A stretch of 17,305 nt of DNA from Caryophanales bacterium UBA7476 (GCA_002477275.1 DLOU01000015.1:1-17305); one strand, 5' to 3'; shown: positions 7,172 through 15,022, counted from the stretch's first letter. The notes: generated by a model not told the origin, from the letters alone. Numbers and translations are program-made.

Positions 7172-9145
7172 ATGAGTACTTTGGATAATGAATTAGAACC
7201 TATAAATGAAATGAAGATTGTAGACAATATTAGAATGCTTGCGATTGATATGATTGATCAAGCTGGAAGTGGGCATCCTGGAATAGCACTTGGTGCTGCA
7301 CCTATTATTTATAGTATTTATGCTAATCATTTAAGATTTGATACTAATAATCCTAAATTCTATAATAGAGATCGTTTTGTTTTAAGTTCTGGTCATGCTT
7401 CTAGTCTTTTATATTCAACATTATATATGGCTGGATTTGATATTACGCTTGATGATTTAAAAGCTTTTAGGCAAATAGATTCAAAGACTCCAGGACATCC
7501 AGAATATGGGGTTACACCTGGTGTTGATATATCAACTGGACCATTAGGTGAAGGAATAGCTTCTGCTGTAGGAATGGCTATGGCAGAGAAACATACTAAT
7601 AGTTTAATTGATTCTAAAGATGATGTTTTGGATTATAATGTGTATGTTTTATGTAGTGATGGAGATTTGATGGAAGGAGTTAGTTATGAAGCTGCATCTA
7701 TTGCTGGAAATCTTAAACTTGATAATTTAATAGTTTTATATGATTCTAATGATATTAGTTTAGATGGTAAACTAAGTCTTTCATCTAATAATAATATTCG
7801 TCTTATTTATGAAGGAATGGGATGGAATACAATAGAAGTTATTAATTCAGAAGATTTATCTATGTTAAATTCGGCTATAGAACAAGCTAAAAATAGTGAT
7901 AAACCAACATTAATTGAAGTTAAATCTATTATTGGTCAATATTCTAAATTACAAGGAACAAATCTTTGTCATGGAAAACCACTTGATAAAGAAGATATTT
8001 CTTCTATAAAAGAAAAACTTGGACTTCGTGATATACCTTTTACTGTTTCTACTGAAGCTTTAGAAGATTTTAGATATATTATTAATGCTAGATGTTGTAA
8101 TTTAGTTTCTGATTTTGAAAGTAAAGTTGAAAAGTTATCTGAGGTTGATAAAGAATTCTTAAATGAATTAATGTCAGATGAGAAAAAGATTACTTTAAAT
8201 TCACTTGATTTAGAACTTGAAAAAGATGATCCACTTAGAACTATTGGTGGTAAGGTACTTAATGCATATTCAAAAGATTCTAGATTATTATTTGGAGGAA
8301 GTGCAGATTTATTCTCATCATGTAAAAATTATGTTGATGGAGGAGATTTCTCTAAAGATAATTATTCTGGAAGAAATATATTCTTTGGTGTTAGAGAACA
8401 TGCTATGGGGTCTATTCTTAATGGACTTGCTCTTTCTGGTTATATAGCTTATGGTTCAACATTCTTATCATTTAGTGATTATTTAAAACCAGCTATACGT
8501 ATGGCAACACTTCAAAATTTACCAGTAGTTTATATATTTACTCATGATTCAATAAGTGTTGGTGAAGATGGACCTACACATGAACCAGTTGAACAATTGA
8601 ATTCTTTAAGAAATATAATTAATTTAAATACTTATAGACCTTGTGATAGTAATGAAGTAATTGGTACTTATAAAGCAATTATGACTGATGTAAAACCTTC
8701 AGCAATTGTTCTTTCTAGAAATAAAACAAGAACATTTGAAAAAACAAGTATTAACAATGTAAAAAAGGGTGGTTACATTGTTAGAGAAGAACAAAGAGGT
8801 TTTGATGGAATACTTATTTCTTCTGGTGAAGATGTTGATTCTGCTATAGAAGTGGCTGAAAGACTTGCTGTAAAAGGATTTGATTTAAGAGTAGTTTCTA
8901 TGCCATCACTTGGTATCTTTATGAGGCAATCAGATGAATACATAGATTCTATTATTCCAGTTGAAAAGAGAAAGATAGTAATTGAAAAATCTAGAAAAGT
9001 AGATTGGAATAGAATAATATTTAATGATAAATATATTATTTCACTTGAAGAATATGGTGCTAGTGGAAAAGTAGAAGATGTACTTAAGAAATATGGCTTT
9101 GATATAGATACATTAGAAGAAAAAGTAGAGTCTTTAATAAAATAA
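7172..9145 (+). CDS. tkt: Transketolase
   Basis: This 657-residue thiamine-diphosphate enzyme of the non-oxidative pentose phosphate pathway transfers two-carbon ketol units between sugar phosphates. The length is usual for the family. Visible landmarks are Gly-Ser-Gly-His35-Pro-Gly, the Arg-Asp-Arg-Phe-Val-Leu-Ser-x-Gly-His-Ala block, Gly-Pro-Leu-Gly-Glu-Gly (often GPLGQG elsewhere), the cofactor/Mg motif Ser-Asp-Gly-Asp at 162-165, Arg408-Glu409-His410-Ala-Met with the conserved ThDP glutamate, and Thr-His458-Asp-Ser followed by Gly-Glu-Asp-Gly-Pro-Thr-His (464-470). The start is set by AAGGAGTGA at 7159-7167 and by the promoter at 7122-7150. The in-frame ATG at 7103 lies upstream of that promoter. 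The following gene is SirA-like and YneF comes later, as in the Bacillus tkt neighbourhood. Confidence 0.96.
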   Translation: MSTLDNELEPINEMKIVDNIRMLAIDMIDQAGSGHPGIALGAAPIIYSIYANHLRFDTNNPKFYNRDRFVLSSGHASSLLYSTLYMAGFDITLDDLKAFRQIDSKTPGHPEYGVTPGVDISTGPLGEGIASAVGMAMAEKHTNSLIDSKDDVLDYNVYVLCSDGDLMEGVSYEAASIAGNLKLDNLIVLYDSNDISLDGKLSLSSNNNIRLIYEGMGWNTIEVINSEDLSMLNSAIEQAKNSDKPTLIEVKSIIGQYSKLQGTNLCHGKPLDKEDISSIKEKLGLRDIPFTVSTEALEDFRYIINARCCNLVSDFESKVEKLSEVDKEFLNELMSDEKKITLNSLDLELEKDDPLRTIGGKVLNAYSKDSRLLFGGSADLFSSCKNYVDGGDFSKDNYSGRNIFFGVREHAMGSILNGLALSGYIAYGSTFLSFSDYLKPAIRMATLQNLPVVYIFTHDSISVGEDGPTHEPVEQLNSLRNIINLNTYRPCDSNEVIGTYKAIMTDVKPSAIVLSRNKTRTFEKTSINNVKKGGYIVREEQRGFDGILISSGEDVDSAIEVAERLAVKGFDLRVVSMPSLGIFMRQSDEYIDSIIPVEKRKIVIEKSRKVDWNRIIFNDKYIISLEEYGASGKVEDVLKKYGFDIDTLEEKVESLIK

Positions 9146-9146
9146 T

Positions 9147-9174
9147 TCGACAAAATATTTAGTTCTTGTAATAT
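9147..9174 (+). promoter_or_regulatory. Possible promoter between transketolase and the SirA-like gene
   Basis: TCGACA (9147-9152) and TAATAT (9169-9174) are 16 bp apart, just after the transketolase stop. No terminator is visible in the gap, so the downstream gene may also be read from the tkt promoter. The match is moderate only. Confidence 0.35.
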
Positions 9175-9194
9175 ACACTATTATTGGTGATGTT

Positions 9195-9614
9195 ATGAGA
9201 ACTTTTTTAGTTTTTGATATAAATGATAATTATTATTCATTGTATAAAGATTATCCTAAATCTATTTATAATATATTAAATCAAATTTATCATTTAAAAA
9301 AAGATAATTTAAGTTTTGCTAAAAATATACTTTATAGTTTAGTTAATAATATTGAAAAAAGTGAACTTGATAAAGATTTATTTATTAAACTTCATAGAGA
9401 TTTACCTTATAGTAAGAGAGGTAATATTCATATATTTAATAATTTTTATTATGGAGAAATTACTACTATGGAAATAAAAAACTCTTATATTAAAATTAAG
9501 AGTAGTAAAGATTATAACTATTTTTTTAAAAGTTTATCTTTTTATAATCATTTATTTGTATGTGATTTTGAACTAGGTGATTACTTTTTTTTAAAAGATA
9601 TGTTTAATACTTAG
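9195..9614 (+). CDS. sirA: SirA-like protein (sporulation inhibitor of replication family)
   Basis: A 139-residue soluble protein starting behind GGTGAT (9186-9191). The N-terminus, a beta strand followed by a Tyr-Tyr-Ser-Leu-Tyr segment, then helical regions and a beta-rich C-terminal half, matches the general plan of SirA/YneE. The main argument is synteny: in Bacillus subtilis sirA (yneE) lies between tkt and yneF, and here the gene follows transketolase by 49 bp with yneF the next housekeeping gene. SirA binds domain I of DnaA and blocks chromosome replication at the onset of sporulation. Sequence identity to the Bacillus protein looks low by eye, so the name rests on position, size and topology. 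If wrong, it is a hypothetical protein. A terminator follows. Confidence 0.6.
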   Translation: MRTFLVFDINDNYYSLYKDYPKSIYNILNQIYHLKKDNLSFAKNILYSLVNNIEKSELDKDLFIKLHRDLPYSKRGNIHIFNNFYYGEITTMEIKNSYIKIKSSKDYNYFFKSLSFYNHLFVCDFELGDYFFLKDMFNT

Positions 9615-9633
9615 TTCTATTTATTTAAAACGG

Positions 9634-9660
9634 AGATTACTAATAGTAATCTTTTCTTTT
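9634..9660 (+). terminator. Rho-independent terminator after the SirA-like gene
   Basis: A perfect 8-bp stem (9634-9641 with 9645-9652), a three-base loop and a T-rich tail (9653-9660). It ends the tkt-sirA transcript and splits it from yneF, unlike a simple tkt-sirA-yneF operon. Confidence 0.85.
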
Positions 9661-9667
9661 GATATTG

Positions 9668-9676
9668 TGTTATAAT
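9668..9676 (+). promoter_or_regulatory. Extended -10 promoter for the first A/B module
   Basis: TGT followed by a perfect TATAAT (9671-9676) forms an extended -10 element. The would-be -35 falls in the terminator tail and has no good match. Transcription would begin near 9683, so the in-frame ATG at 9659 cannot be used and 9695 is the start. Confidence 0.55.
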
Positions 9677-9694
9677 TTAGTTATGAGGTGGATT

Positions 9695-10129
9695 ATGAAG
9701 AATAAAGTTACATATATTAATAATAAAATTAAATCTACTATTGCTTTAGCTACTGGTATTAGTTTAATAGCTTTTACTGGGTCTAATATTAATAAAAATT
9801 ATGATGATAATATTTCTATTAATGAAGATATTTCTTCTAATATGAGTATTTGTGATGTAGATGTTTATAACTATATATATTGTAATAATTCAGAAGAGTT
9901 TTTATCTTTTATTGATAAAGATGGAAATGTTTTACAAACTTCTAAAATGACTGGTGATGATCTAACTTTATATATTCCTGATGATACTTATATTGTTGAA
10001 TCAGCTTGTATGGGAGTTAATGTGGAGATTCCTAAAGTAGAAAGTGATGAAATAAGATACACTATAGAACTTGATTATAAGGACAATTTTCTTGGTGTTA
10101 AGGCAAAAGTACTTGATAAGAGTAAATGA
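9695..10129 (+). CDS. Small exported protein A1, lipobox cysteine lost (paralog of the 11679 lipoprotein)
   Basis: 144 residues from the ATG behind GAGGTGG (9686-9690). The N-terminus is a signal-type sequence: a basic start, then a hydrophobic stretch at about residues 15-28 ending Phe-Thr-Gly-Ser30-Asn. The paralog at 11679 has Leu-Thr-Gly-Cys at the same place, so the lipid-attachment cysteine has been replaced by serine. The mature part shares Cys-Asn-Asn-Ser-x-Glu-Phe-Leu-x-Phe-Ile, Ile-Pro-x-Asp, Tyr-x-Ile-x-x-Asp-Tyr-Lys-Asp and the terminal Asp-Lys-Ser-Lys with that paralog and looks like a small beta-sandwich. The TGA stop overlaps an ATG (ATGA at 10126-10129), echoing the A2/B2 overlap, but the frame from that ATG is broken. 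The function is unknown; it may now be secreted, membrane-held by an uncleaved signal, or inactive. Confidence 0.75.
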   Translation: MKNKVTYINNKIKSTIALATGISLIAFTGSNINKNYDDNISINEDISSNMSICDVDVYNYIYCNNSEEFLSFIDKDGNVLQTSKMTGDDLTLYIPDDTYIVESACMGVNVEIPKVESDEIRYTIELDYKDNFLGVKAKVLDKSK

Positions 10130-11377
10130 CTGCTAGAAGAGGAAAATGACTCTACTCATGAAGAATTAGAAGAAGATGAAGAAAGAATAAGTTCTTTAAA
10201 AGATAAATATAATAATATTAATTATGAAGAAATAATTAATAATGGTTTTAAAGTACAGGGTATTACTAAGATTAATAATACTGTTTTAATAACTTGTTAT
10301 GATCAGAAATATAGTTATGATAAACAAAGATACTCAAGAATATATTTATATGATTCTTTAACTGGTAGGTCAAAGGGATATATTATTCTTAATACTTGTA
10401 GTCATGTTGGTGGAATTAGTTTTGATAAAAGTAATGGTATTTTATATATTTCTGCTTATAATGGTAAAACTATTACTTTTGATTTAAATCCTCAAAATAT
10501 TATCTTAATAGAGAAAATACTTGATAATAATACTGTTATAGATTTAAGTGGAGAAGATATAGATAAGAAATATAATATGACTATAGATAATGATATATCA
10601 GTTACAGATATAACTGAATGTGGGCGTAATTCTACTATGTATGCATGTGGTGATTATGTTTATGTAGCTACTTTTAATGAAGATGTTTCATCATGTGGTG
10701 AAGTAGTTAAGTTTGAAATAAATAATATTAGTGATGGATATTATAAAAATGATGGTGTTGTTGACGTTTGGTATAATAAAGAAATTAATTCATCCATAGT
10801 TTATAAAAGAGTGATTCCTGATTATACTCAAGGGGTTTTAAGAACAGTTTATGATGGTGCTTCTTATATTATTACTTCTCAATCTTATAGTAATGCTAAA
10901 AGTATTTTAACTGTATATAGAGAAGATGATGATACTTTTACTTATTTAGGAAGTAATGTTATAGATCATCCTGGTATGGAAAGTCTTCATATTGATGATA
11001 ATGGAAAAATAATATGTGTTTTTGAAAATGGTAGTTGTGATATTTATGAGACTGATATAGAAAAATTACTTAAGAGTTTTGATTCTAAAAAAGAAGTATT
11101 AGATGCAAGAAGTGAGCAGGAAGTTTATAATAGTATTGATCAGGCATATAAAAAATACCAAGAGGATAAAAAGTATTATAATTATGAAGACTATAGTTTG
11201 TCTGATATTTGGGACGTAATATGTGAAGATGGATTTTTAGACTTTATTATTGGTATTTTTAAGGGTATTCCAGAATCTTATAGAAAACTTATTGAAATTA
11301 ATACAGATTTTATGGAAATGTTTTTTAATTCATGTAAAGTTGTTCCTAGAGAAATTAAATTAAAGCTTAAAAAATAA
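10126..11377 (+). pseudogene. Decayed beta-propeller protein B1: truncated and frameshifted copy of the 12140 gene
   Basis: The frame is open from just after the A1 stop (10130) to TAA at 11375-11377, 415 codons, and aligns with residues of about 80-467 of the intact paralog B2. Shared landmarks are Val-Gln-Gly-x-Thr, a Tyr-Asp pair, His-x-Gly-Gly, Asn-Ser-Thr-Met, Thr-Gln-Gly, Ile-Ile-Thr-Ser-Gln-Ser-Tyr-Ser, and Asp-His-Pro-Gly-x-Glu-Ser-Leu-His. The only ATG where B2 starts (10126, overlapping the A1 stop) reads seven codons in another frame and stops at 10147-10149. The first in-frame ATG is at 10577, deep inside the homologous part. B1 also lacks the N-terminal 70-80 residues of B2. A one-base shift between 10129 and about 10150 would restore it. 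Alternatives are a 266-residue product from 10577, a non-ATG start near 10130, or readthrough of the A1 TGA. Confidence 0.65.
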
Positions 11378-11384
11378 AGCTTTA
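11361..11384 (+). other. Perfect 8-bp inverted repeat at the end of B1
   Basis: The arms 11361-11368 and 11377-11384 (TAAAGCTT / AAGCTTTA) flank an A-rich loop that holds the stop codon. There is no T-run after it, so it is a weak terminator at best or a 3' end stabiliser. Confidence 0.35.
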
Positions 11385-11409
11385 CGAATACTTTAAAATT
11401 TAGTAAAAT
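11381..11409 (+). promoter_or_regulatory. Probable promoter of yneF
   Basis: TTTACG (11381-11386) and TAAAAT (11404-11409) are 17 bp apart, giving a start near 11416 and a short leader with the ribosome site AGAAGGAGATG before the ATG at 11433. Confidence 0.45.
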
Positions 11410-11432
11410 ATTAGAGAGAAGGAGATGAATTT

Positions 11433-11648
11433 ATGAGTATAGTTCATGATATTATATTAATAGTTGTTAGTTTAGTTATTGGTGCTATAGCAGGTTTTTT
11501 AATATCTCGTCATGTTATGAAAAAATATTTAAAAGAAAACCCGCCTATTAATGAGGCGATGATTAAAGATTTAATGATGCAAATGGGGAGAAAACCTAAT
11601 CAAAAACAAATTAATCAAATGATGAAATCAATGAGTAAGTATATGTAA
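11433..11648 (+). CDS. yneF: YneF family protein (UPF0154), single-pass membrane protein
   Basis: A 71-residue protein with an N-terminal membrane helix at about residues 5-25 (Ile-Ile-Leu-Ile-Val-Val-Ser-Leu-Val-Ile-Gly-Ala-Ile-Ala-Gly-Phe) and a conserved basic cytoplasmic tail. The tail has Lys-Lys-Tyr-Leu-Lys-Glu-Asn-Pro-Pro-Ile-Asn-Glu, Met-Met-x-Gln-Met-Gly-Arg-Lys-Pro and Lys-Gln-Ile-Asn-Gln-Met-Met-Lys. This is the signature of UPF0154, near universal in low-GC Gram-positives and of unknown biochemical role. Length and motifs are complete. A very strong AAGGAG site precedes the ATG. In Bacillus it follows tkt and sirA; here a decayed A/B module lies between. Confidence 0.93.
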   Translation: MSIVHDIILIVVSLVIGAIAGFLISRHVMKKYLKENPPINEAMIKDLMMQMGRKPNQKQINQMMKSMSKYM

Positions 11649-11656
11649 TACTTACT
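11634..11656 (+). terminator. Perfect 9-bp hairpin spanning the yneF stop codon, weak T tail
   Basis: The arms 11634-11642 and 11648-11656 are fully complementary with a five-base loop that contains part of the stop. Only TT then A-rich sequence follows, so full termination is doubtful. It may attenuate reading into the lipoprotein gene 23 bp downstream or protect the yneF mRNA end. Confidence 0.35.
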
Positions 11657-11678
11657 TTAAAAGAATATGGAGGTATTT

Positions 11679-12140
11679 ATGAAGGAAAAAATTACATATG
11701 TTAGTCCTATTCTAAAAAGATTAACTGCTAATATTTTGTTGTTTACTTCAGTTGGTACAATACTTCTTACAGGGTGTGGAGTTAATAATAGTAAAGAAGA
11801 AAGTAAAATTCAAAGTGATACTAGTGTTTTGGTAGAGGATACTGATAGTTTAACTTCTTATGATGCAGAAGTTGAAGTTTCTAATTTTGAATTCTGTAAT
11901 AATAGTAGTGAGTTTTTAGCTTTTATTGCAGAGGATGGAAGAATTATTTCAACTGTTCCTGTTACTGATGGTAGTTTTGATGTACAAATTCCAGGTGATT
12001 CAAAATATGTTTATTCTCCGGTTATAGATATTAAAGAAGAAATTCCAGAATTAAATGATGAGGTTTCTTATAAGATAAGTATGGATTATAAAGATAAAAC
12101 ACTTAGTTTTTCAGCTTTAGATAAAAGTAAGGTGAGATAA
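11679..12140 (+). CDS. Small lipoprotein A2
   Basis: 153 residues. GGAGG at 11669-11673 places the start at 11679, not at the in-frame ATG 11667 that overlaps it. A basic N-terminus, a hydrophobic helix and the lipobox Leu-Thr-Gly-Cys33 mark a lipoprotein, followed by a Ser/Asn/Asp-rich linker. The mature domain (about 70-153) is probably a small beta-sandwich and is paralogous to A1 at 9695, with shared Cys-Asn-Asn-Ser, Glu-Phe-Leu-x-Phe-Ile, Ile-Pro-Gly/Asp-Asp, Asp-Tyr-Lys-Asp and Asp-Lys-Ser-Lys. The stop overlaps the B2 start by one base. The family is not recognised; a surface partner of the downstream propeller protein is the natural guess. Confidence 0.85.
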   Translation: MKEKITYVSPILKRLTANILLFTSVGTILLTGCGVNNSKEESKIQSDTSVLVEDTDSLTSYDAEVEVSNFEFCNNSSEFLAFIAEDGRIISTVPVTDGSFDVQIPGDSKYVYSPVIDIKEEIPELNDEVSYKISMDYKDKTLSFSALDKSKVR

Positions 12141-13543
12141 TGGGTTCAAGTACTTTTAGTAGTCCTACTTTTGGTAATACTAGTTTAAATATTAAAGGAA
12201 TAGATTATTCTAATAATTTAAATAACACCGCTGATTTTAGTAAAAATGTAGTTCCTGTTAGTAGAATGATAAATTCCTCTTATCTTATTTCTGGTACACT
12301 TTCATCAAATATAGAAGTTTTTTCTTTTGGTAATGGTTCATCTTATGAAATTAAAAACGATGAATACAAAAATATGGATGAGATAATAAATTATCAATAT
12401 TCAAATGTTGATTATTCAGAAATAGAACAATGTGGTTATAAAGTTCAGGGTGTTACACAAATAGGAGATAAGTTGGTGTTGTCTGCATATGATCATGATG
12501 AAAGAATTGGTAAGAGAGAGTTTTCAAGATTATATGTATATGATATTAATACTGGAGAAAAATATGGTTATATTGTATTGAATTCTACAGCTCATGCAGG
12601 TGGCACAACTTATATAGAGGAACTTGGAGTTTTACTTGTTTCAAATGATGATGGTAAAACAATGGCTCTTGATTTTAGACCTGGTAAGTTTGATCTTTTA
12701 CTTCAAACAATGAAATCTTTTGGTGGTTATTTTGATTTTTCTAAAGGAGATACTTTCATTAATGATAAAGGTTTTATTATAGAAAATAATATAGATGTAT
12801 TTGATATAACTGATGTGGGAAAAAATTCAACTATGTTTTATGATGATGATGGATACTTATATATTGCAACATTTAATAGGGATAAGAATAAAAAAAGTCA
12901 ACTTGTCAAATTTAAAATTGATAAAGATAGTTTTGAGTTACCATCTTATATTAATAATAATTTTCAATCCGGTAAACTTAATGCTGAAGTTGTTGATGAG
13001 TTTGAAATTCCTGATGTTACTCAAGGTATAGCTACTACTAAATATAATGGGGAAGAGTATATAATTACTTCTCAGTCTTATAGTCAAAATCCGTCTATTA
13101 TATCGATTCATAAAGTAACACCTGAGGGTCTTAAATATGTAGGAGCTAAAATTATTGATCATCCTGGTGCTGAAAGTCTTCATATGGGGCCTCATGGTGA
13201 ATTAATTTGTGTTTTTGAAACTGGTGATGCTGAAGTTTACAATATTTCCCTAGAAAAACTATTTAATAGTTTTTCAGATGAAAAAGATGTTAAATTCTTA
13301 AGAGGAAAATTAATGGGTGTTAAACCTTCGTCATATTATATGGAGGCAGCTTCAAATAAAATAGATGATATGTATACATATGATAGCGAAGATGGGTTCT
13401 TTAGTGATTTTATAGATGCTGCAGGTGAAGATGGTTTTGTTGGAACTGCTGGGGGTGTAATTGGTTCTATACCTGATACATTTGAAGATTATGCAGAAGT
13501 TGCAAGTGATGTTTTTAGTGCTATTGGTAGTATTTTTAAATAA
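12140..13543 (+). CDS. Beta-propeller-like protein B2
   Basis: 467 residues; AAGGTGA (12129-12135) precedes the ATG, which overlaps the A2 stop by one base. The first 60 or so residues are Ser/Asn-rich with Phe-Ser-Ser-x-x-Phe-Gly-Asn-x-Ser, resembling the N-terminus of the giant protein, with no signal peptide. The middle (about 85-400) has strand-turn repeats of the kind seen in secreted Firmicutes beta-propellers: Val-Gln-Gly-Val-Thr followed by a Ser-Ala-Tyr-Asp, Leu-Tyr-Val-Tyr-Asp, His-Ala-Gly-Gly, Leu-Tyr-Ile-Ala-Thr-Phe-Asn, Thr-Gln-Gly-Ile, Ile-Thr-Ser-Gln-Ser-Tyr-Ser and His-Pro-Gly-Ala-Glu-Ser-Leu. The C-terminus (about 420-467) is glycine-rich and amphipathic. No catalytic function is assigned; binding or scaffold roles fit propellers. 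Its relation to the lipoprotein A2 suggests a surface complex. B1 is its decayed paralog. Confidence 0.8.
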   Translation: MGSSTFSSPTFGNTSLNIKGIDYSNNLNNTADFSKNVVPVSRMINSSYLISGTLSSNIEVFSFGNGSSYEIKNDEYKNMDEIINYQYSNVDYSEIEQCGYKVQGVTQIGDKLVLSAYDHDERIGKREFSRLYVYDINTGEKYGYIVLNSTAHAGGTTYIEELGVLLVSNDDGKTMALDFRPGKFDLLLQTMKSFGGYFDFSKGDTFINDKGFIIENNIDVFDITDVGKNSTMFYDDDGYLYIATFNRDKNKKSQLVKFKIDKDSFELPSYINNNFQSGKLNAEVVDEFEIPDVTQGIATTKYNGEEYIITSQSYSQNPSIISIHKVTPEGLKYVGAKIIDHPGAESLHMGPHGELICVFETGDAEVYNISLEKLFNSFSDEKDVKFLRGKLMGVKPSSYYMEAASNKIDDMYTYDSEDGFFSDFIDAAGEDGFVGTAGGVIGSIPDTFEDYAEVASDVFSAIGSIFK

Positions 13544-13552
13544 TTATATAAA
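13524..13552 (+). promoter_or_regulatory. Probable promoter of proS
   Basis: TTGGTA (13524-13529), inside the end of B2, and TATAAA (13547-13552) are 17 bp apart, predicting a start near 13559 and a leader of about 20 nt carrying AAGGAG (13565-13570). No terminator separates B2 from proS, so readthrough is also possible. Confidence 0.5.
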
Positions 13553-13578
13553 GAGATTTTTTTAAAGGAGTAGTTATT

Positions 13579-15009
13579 ATGGAAAAAGATAATAAAAGTA
13601 TAACTTCTAGGGAAGTTGACTTTGCTAAATGGTATACAGATGTTGTTATGGCTGCTAAACTTGCTAGTTACACATCTGTTAAGGGGTGTATTGCAATAGA
13701 ACCTAATGGCTATGCCATATGGGAAAAGATGCAAAGTATTTTAGATAAAGAGTTTAAAAAGTTAGGACATGTTAATTGTCAAATGCCTTTGTTAATTCCT
13801 GAATCTATGCTTAATAAAGAAAAAGAATTAGTTGAAGGATTTGCTCCTGAAGTAGCTTGGGTTACTGAAGGAGGTAGTAAGAAGCTTGAAGAAAGACTTT
13901 GTATAAGACCTACAAGTGAGACTCTTTTTTGTGATTATTATCAATCTCATGTTAAAAGTTATAGAGATTTACCAATGCTTTATAATCAGTGGTGTAATGT
14001 TTTAAGATGGGAAAAAGAGACTAGACCATTTTTAAGAAGTCGTGAATTTTTATGGCAAGAAGGACATACTATTCATGCTAGCAGGGAAGAAGCAGAGAAA
14101 GAAACTAATCAAATGATGGGAGTTTATTATGATTTCTTTAATGATGTTCTTGCTATACCATCTATAAGAGGAATAAAAACTGAAAAAGAGAAATTTGCTG
14201 GAGCAGAGTATACTTTAACAAATGAAGCTTTAATGTATAATGGGGTGGCTTTACAAGCTGGTACTTCTCATTATTTTGGACAAAAGTTTACGGAAGCATA
14301 TGATGTTAAATTTACAAATAAAGAAAATAAAGAAGAGTATGCATATCAAACATCTTGGGGAACAACTACTCGTATGATTGGGGCTTTAATAATGGTACAT
14401 GGTGATGATTATGGGCTTGTTCTTCCACCAAAAATTGCTCCTAAACAAGTAGTAATTGTTCCAATAGGAAAAAGTGAAGAAATTAAAGATATGGCATACA
14501 ATTTAAAAGATAGTTTAGAAGAAAGTAATATTTCTGCATATGTTGATGATAGTGAGAAATCTCCTGGATTTAAGTTTGCTGAAGCAGAAGTAAATGGTAT
14601 ACCAGTTAGAATAGAACTTGGAGAAAGAGATCTTAAAGAAAATAAAATAGTATTTGCTAGACGTGATACAAGAGAAAAGATTGAACAAAAAAGCGATATT
14701 GATATAGTTAAATATGTTAAAGAATTACTTGATACTATTCAAAAAGATATGTATGAAAGAGCAAAAGAAAGACGTGATAAACTTACTTTTGAAGCACATA
14801 ATTTAGATGATATGAAAAATATTTTAGAAACTCAACCAGGATTTATTCATGCTATGTGGTGTGGAAATAAAGAATGCGAAGAAAAAGTTAAAGAAATACA
14901 TGGCTGTAAATCTAGATGTATAGATGATACTTTACCTAAGATAGATGATAAATGTGTATGTTGCGGTAATAAAGCTAAACATCATGTTATATGGGGAATT
15001 CAATATTAA
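13579..15009 (+). CDS. proS: Prolyl-tRNA synthetase, short (archaeal/eukaryote-like) type
   Basis: A 476-residue class II synthetase that charges tRNA-Pro. The length fits the short form, which lacks the editing insertion of the roughly 565-residue bacterial type found in Bacillus. Visible features are motif 1 around Ala-Ile-Glu-Pro-Asn-Gly-Tyr-Ala-Ile-Trp-Glu, Arg-Pro-Thr-Ser-Glu-Thr, Asn-Gln-Trp-Cys-Asn-Val-Leu-Arg-Trp-Glu, motif 2 around Arg-Pro-Phe-Leu-Arg-Ser-Arg-Glu-Phe (about 147-155), Trp-Gln-Glu-Gly-His-Thr, the anticodon-binding Pro-Pro-Lys-Ile-Ala-Pro-x-Gln-Val-Val, and a C-terminal domain with seven cysteines (428, 433, 443, 447, 459, 461, 462), probably zinc-binding, ending in Tyr. 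AAGGAG lies eight bases before the ATG. It is followed by a strong terminator. Confidence 0.95.
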   Translation: MEKDNKSITSREVDFAKWYTDVVMAAKLASYTSVKGCIAIEPNGYAIWEKMQSILDKEFKKLGHVNCQMPLLIPESMLNKEKELVEGFAPEVAWVTEGGSKKLEERLCIRPTSETLFCDYYQSHVKSYRDLPMLYNQWCNVLRWEKETRPFLRSREFLWQEGHTIHASREEAEKETNQMMGVYYDFFNDVLAIPSIRGIKTEKEKFAGAEYTLTNEALMYNGVALQAGTSHYFGQKFTEAYDVKFTNKENKEEYAYQTSWGTTTRMIGALIMVHGDDYGLVLPPKIAPKQVVIVPIGKSEEIKDMAYNLKDSLEESNISAYVDDSEKSPGFKFAEAEVNGIPVRIELGERDLKENKIVFARRDTREKIEQKSDIDIVKYVKELLDTIQKDMYERAKERRDKLTFEAHNLDDMKNILETQPGFIHAMWCGNKECEEKVKEIHGCKSRCIDDTLPKIDDKCVCCGNKAKHHVIWGIQY

Positions 15010-15022
15010 GTTTACATAAAAA

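Noticed and set aside
8773..9153. 126-codon minus-strand ORF within transketolase
   Set aside because: Antisense shadow of a clear enzyme gene; Ser/Ile-rich product without a recognisable motif.
9659..9694. Earlier start for the A1 protein
   Set aside because: It overlaps the terminator tail and the extended -10 element; the ribosome site and signal-peptide start fit 9695.
10127..10129. TGA decoded as tryptophan (Mycoplasma-type code), making A1-B1 one gene
   Set aside because: Other genes end in TGA with a normal ribosome site and start right after (6005-6012), and Trp is TGG throughout; a changed code is not needed.
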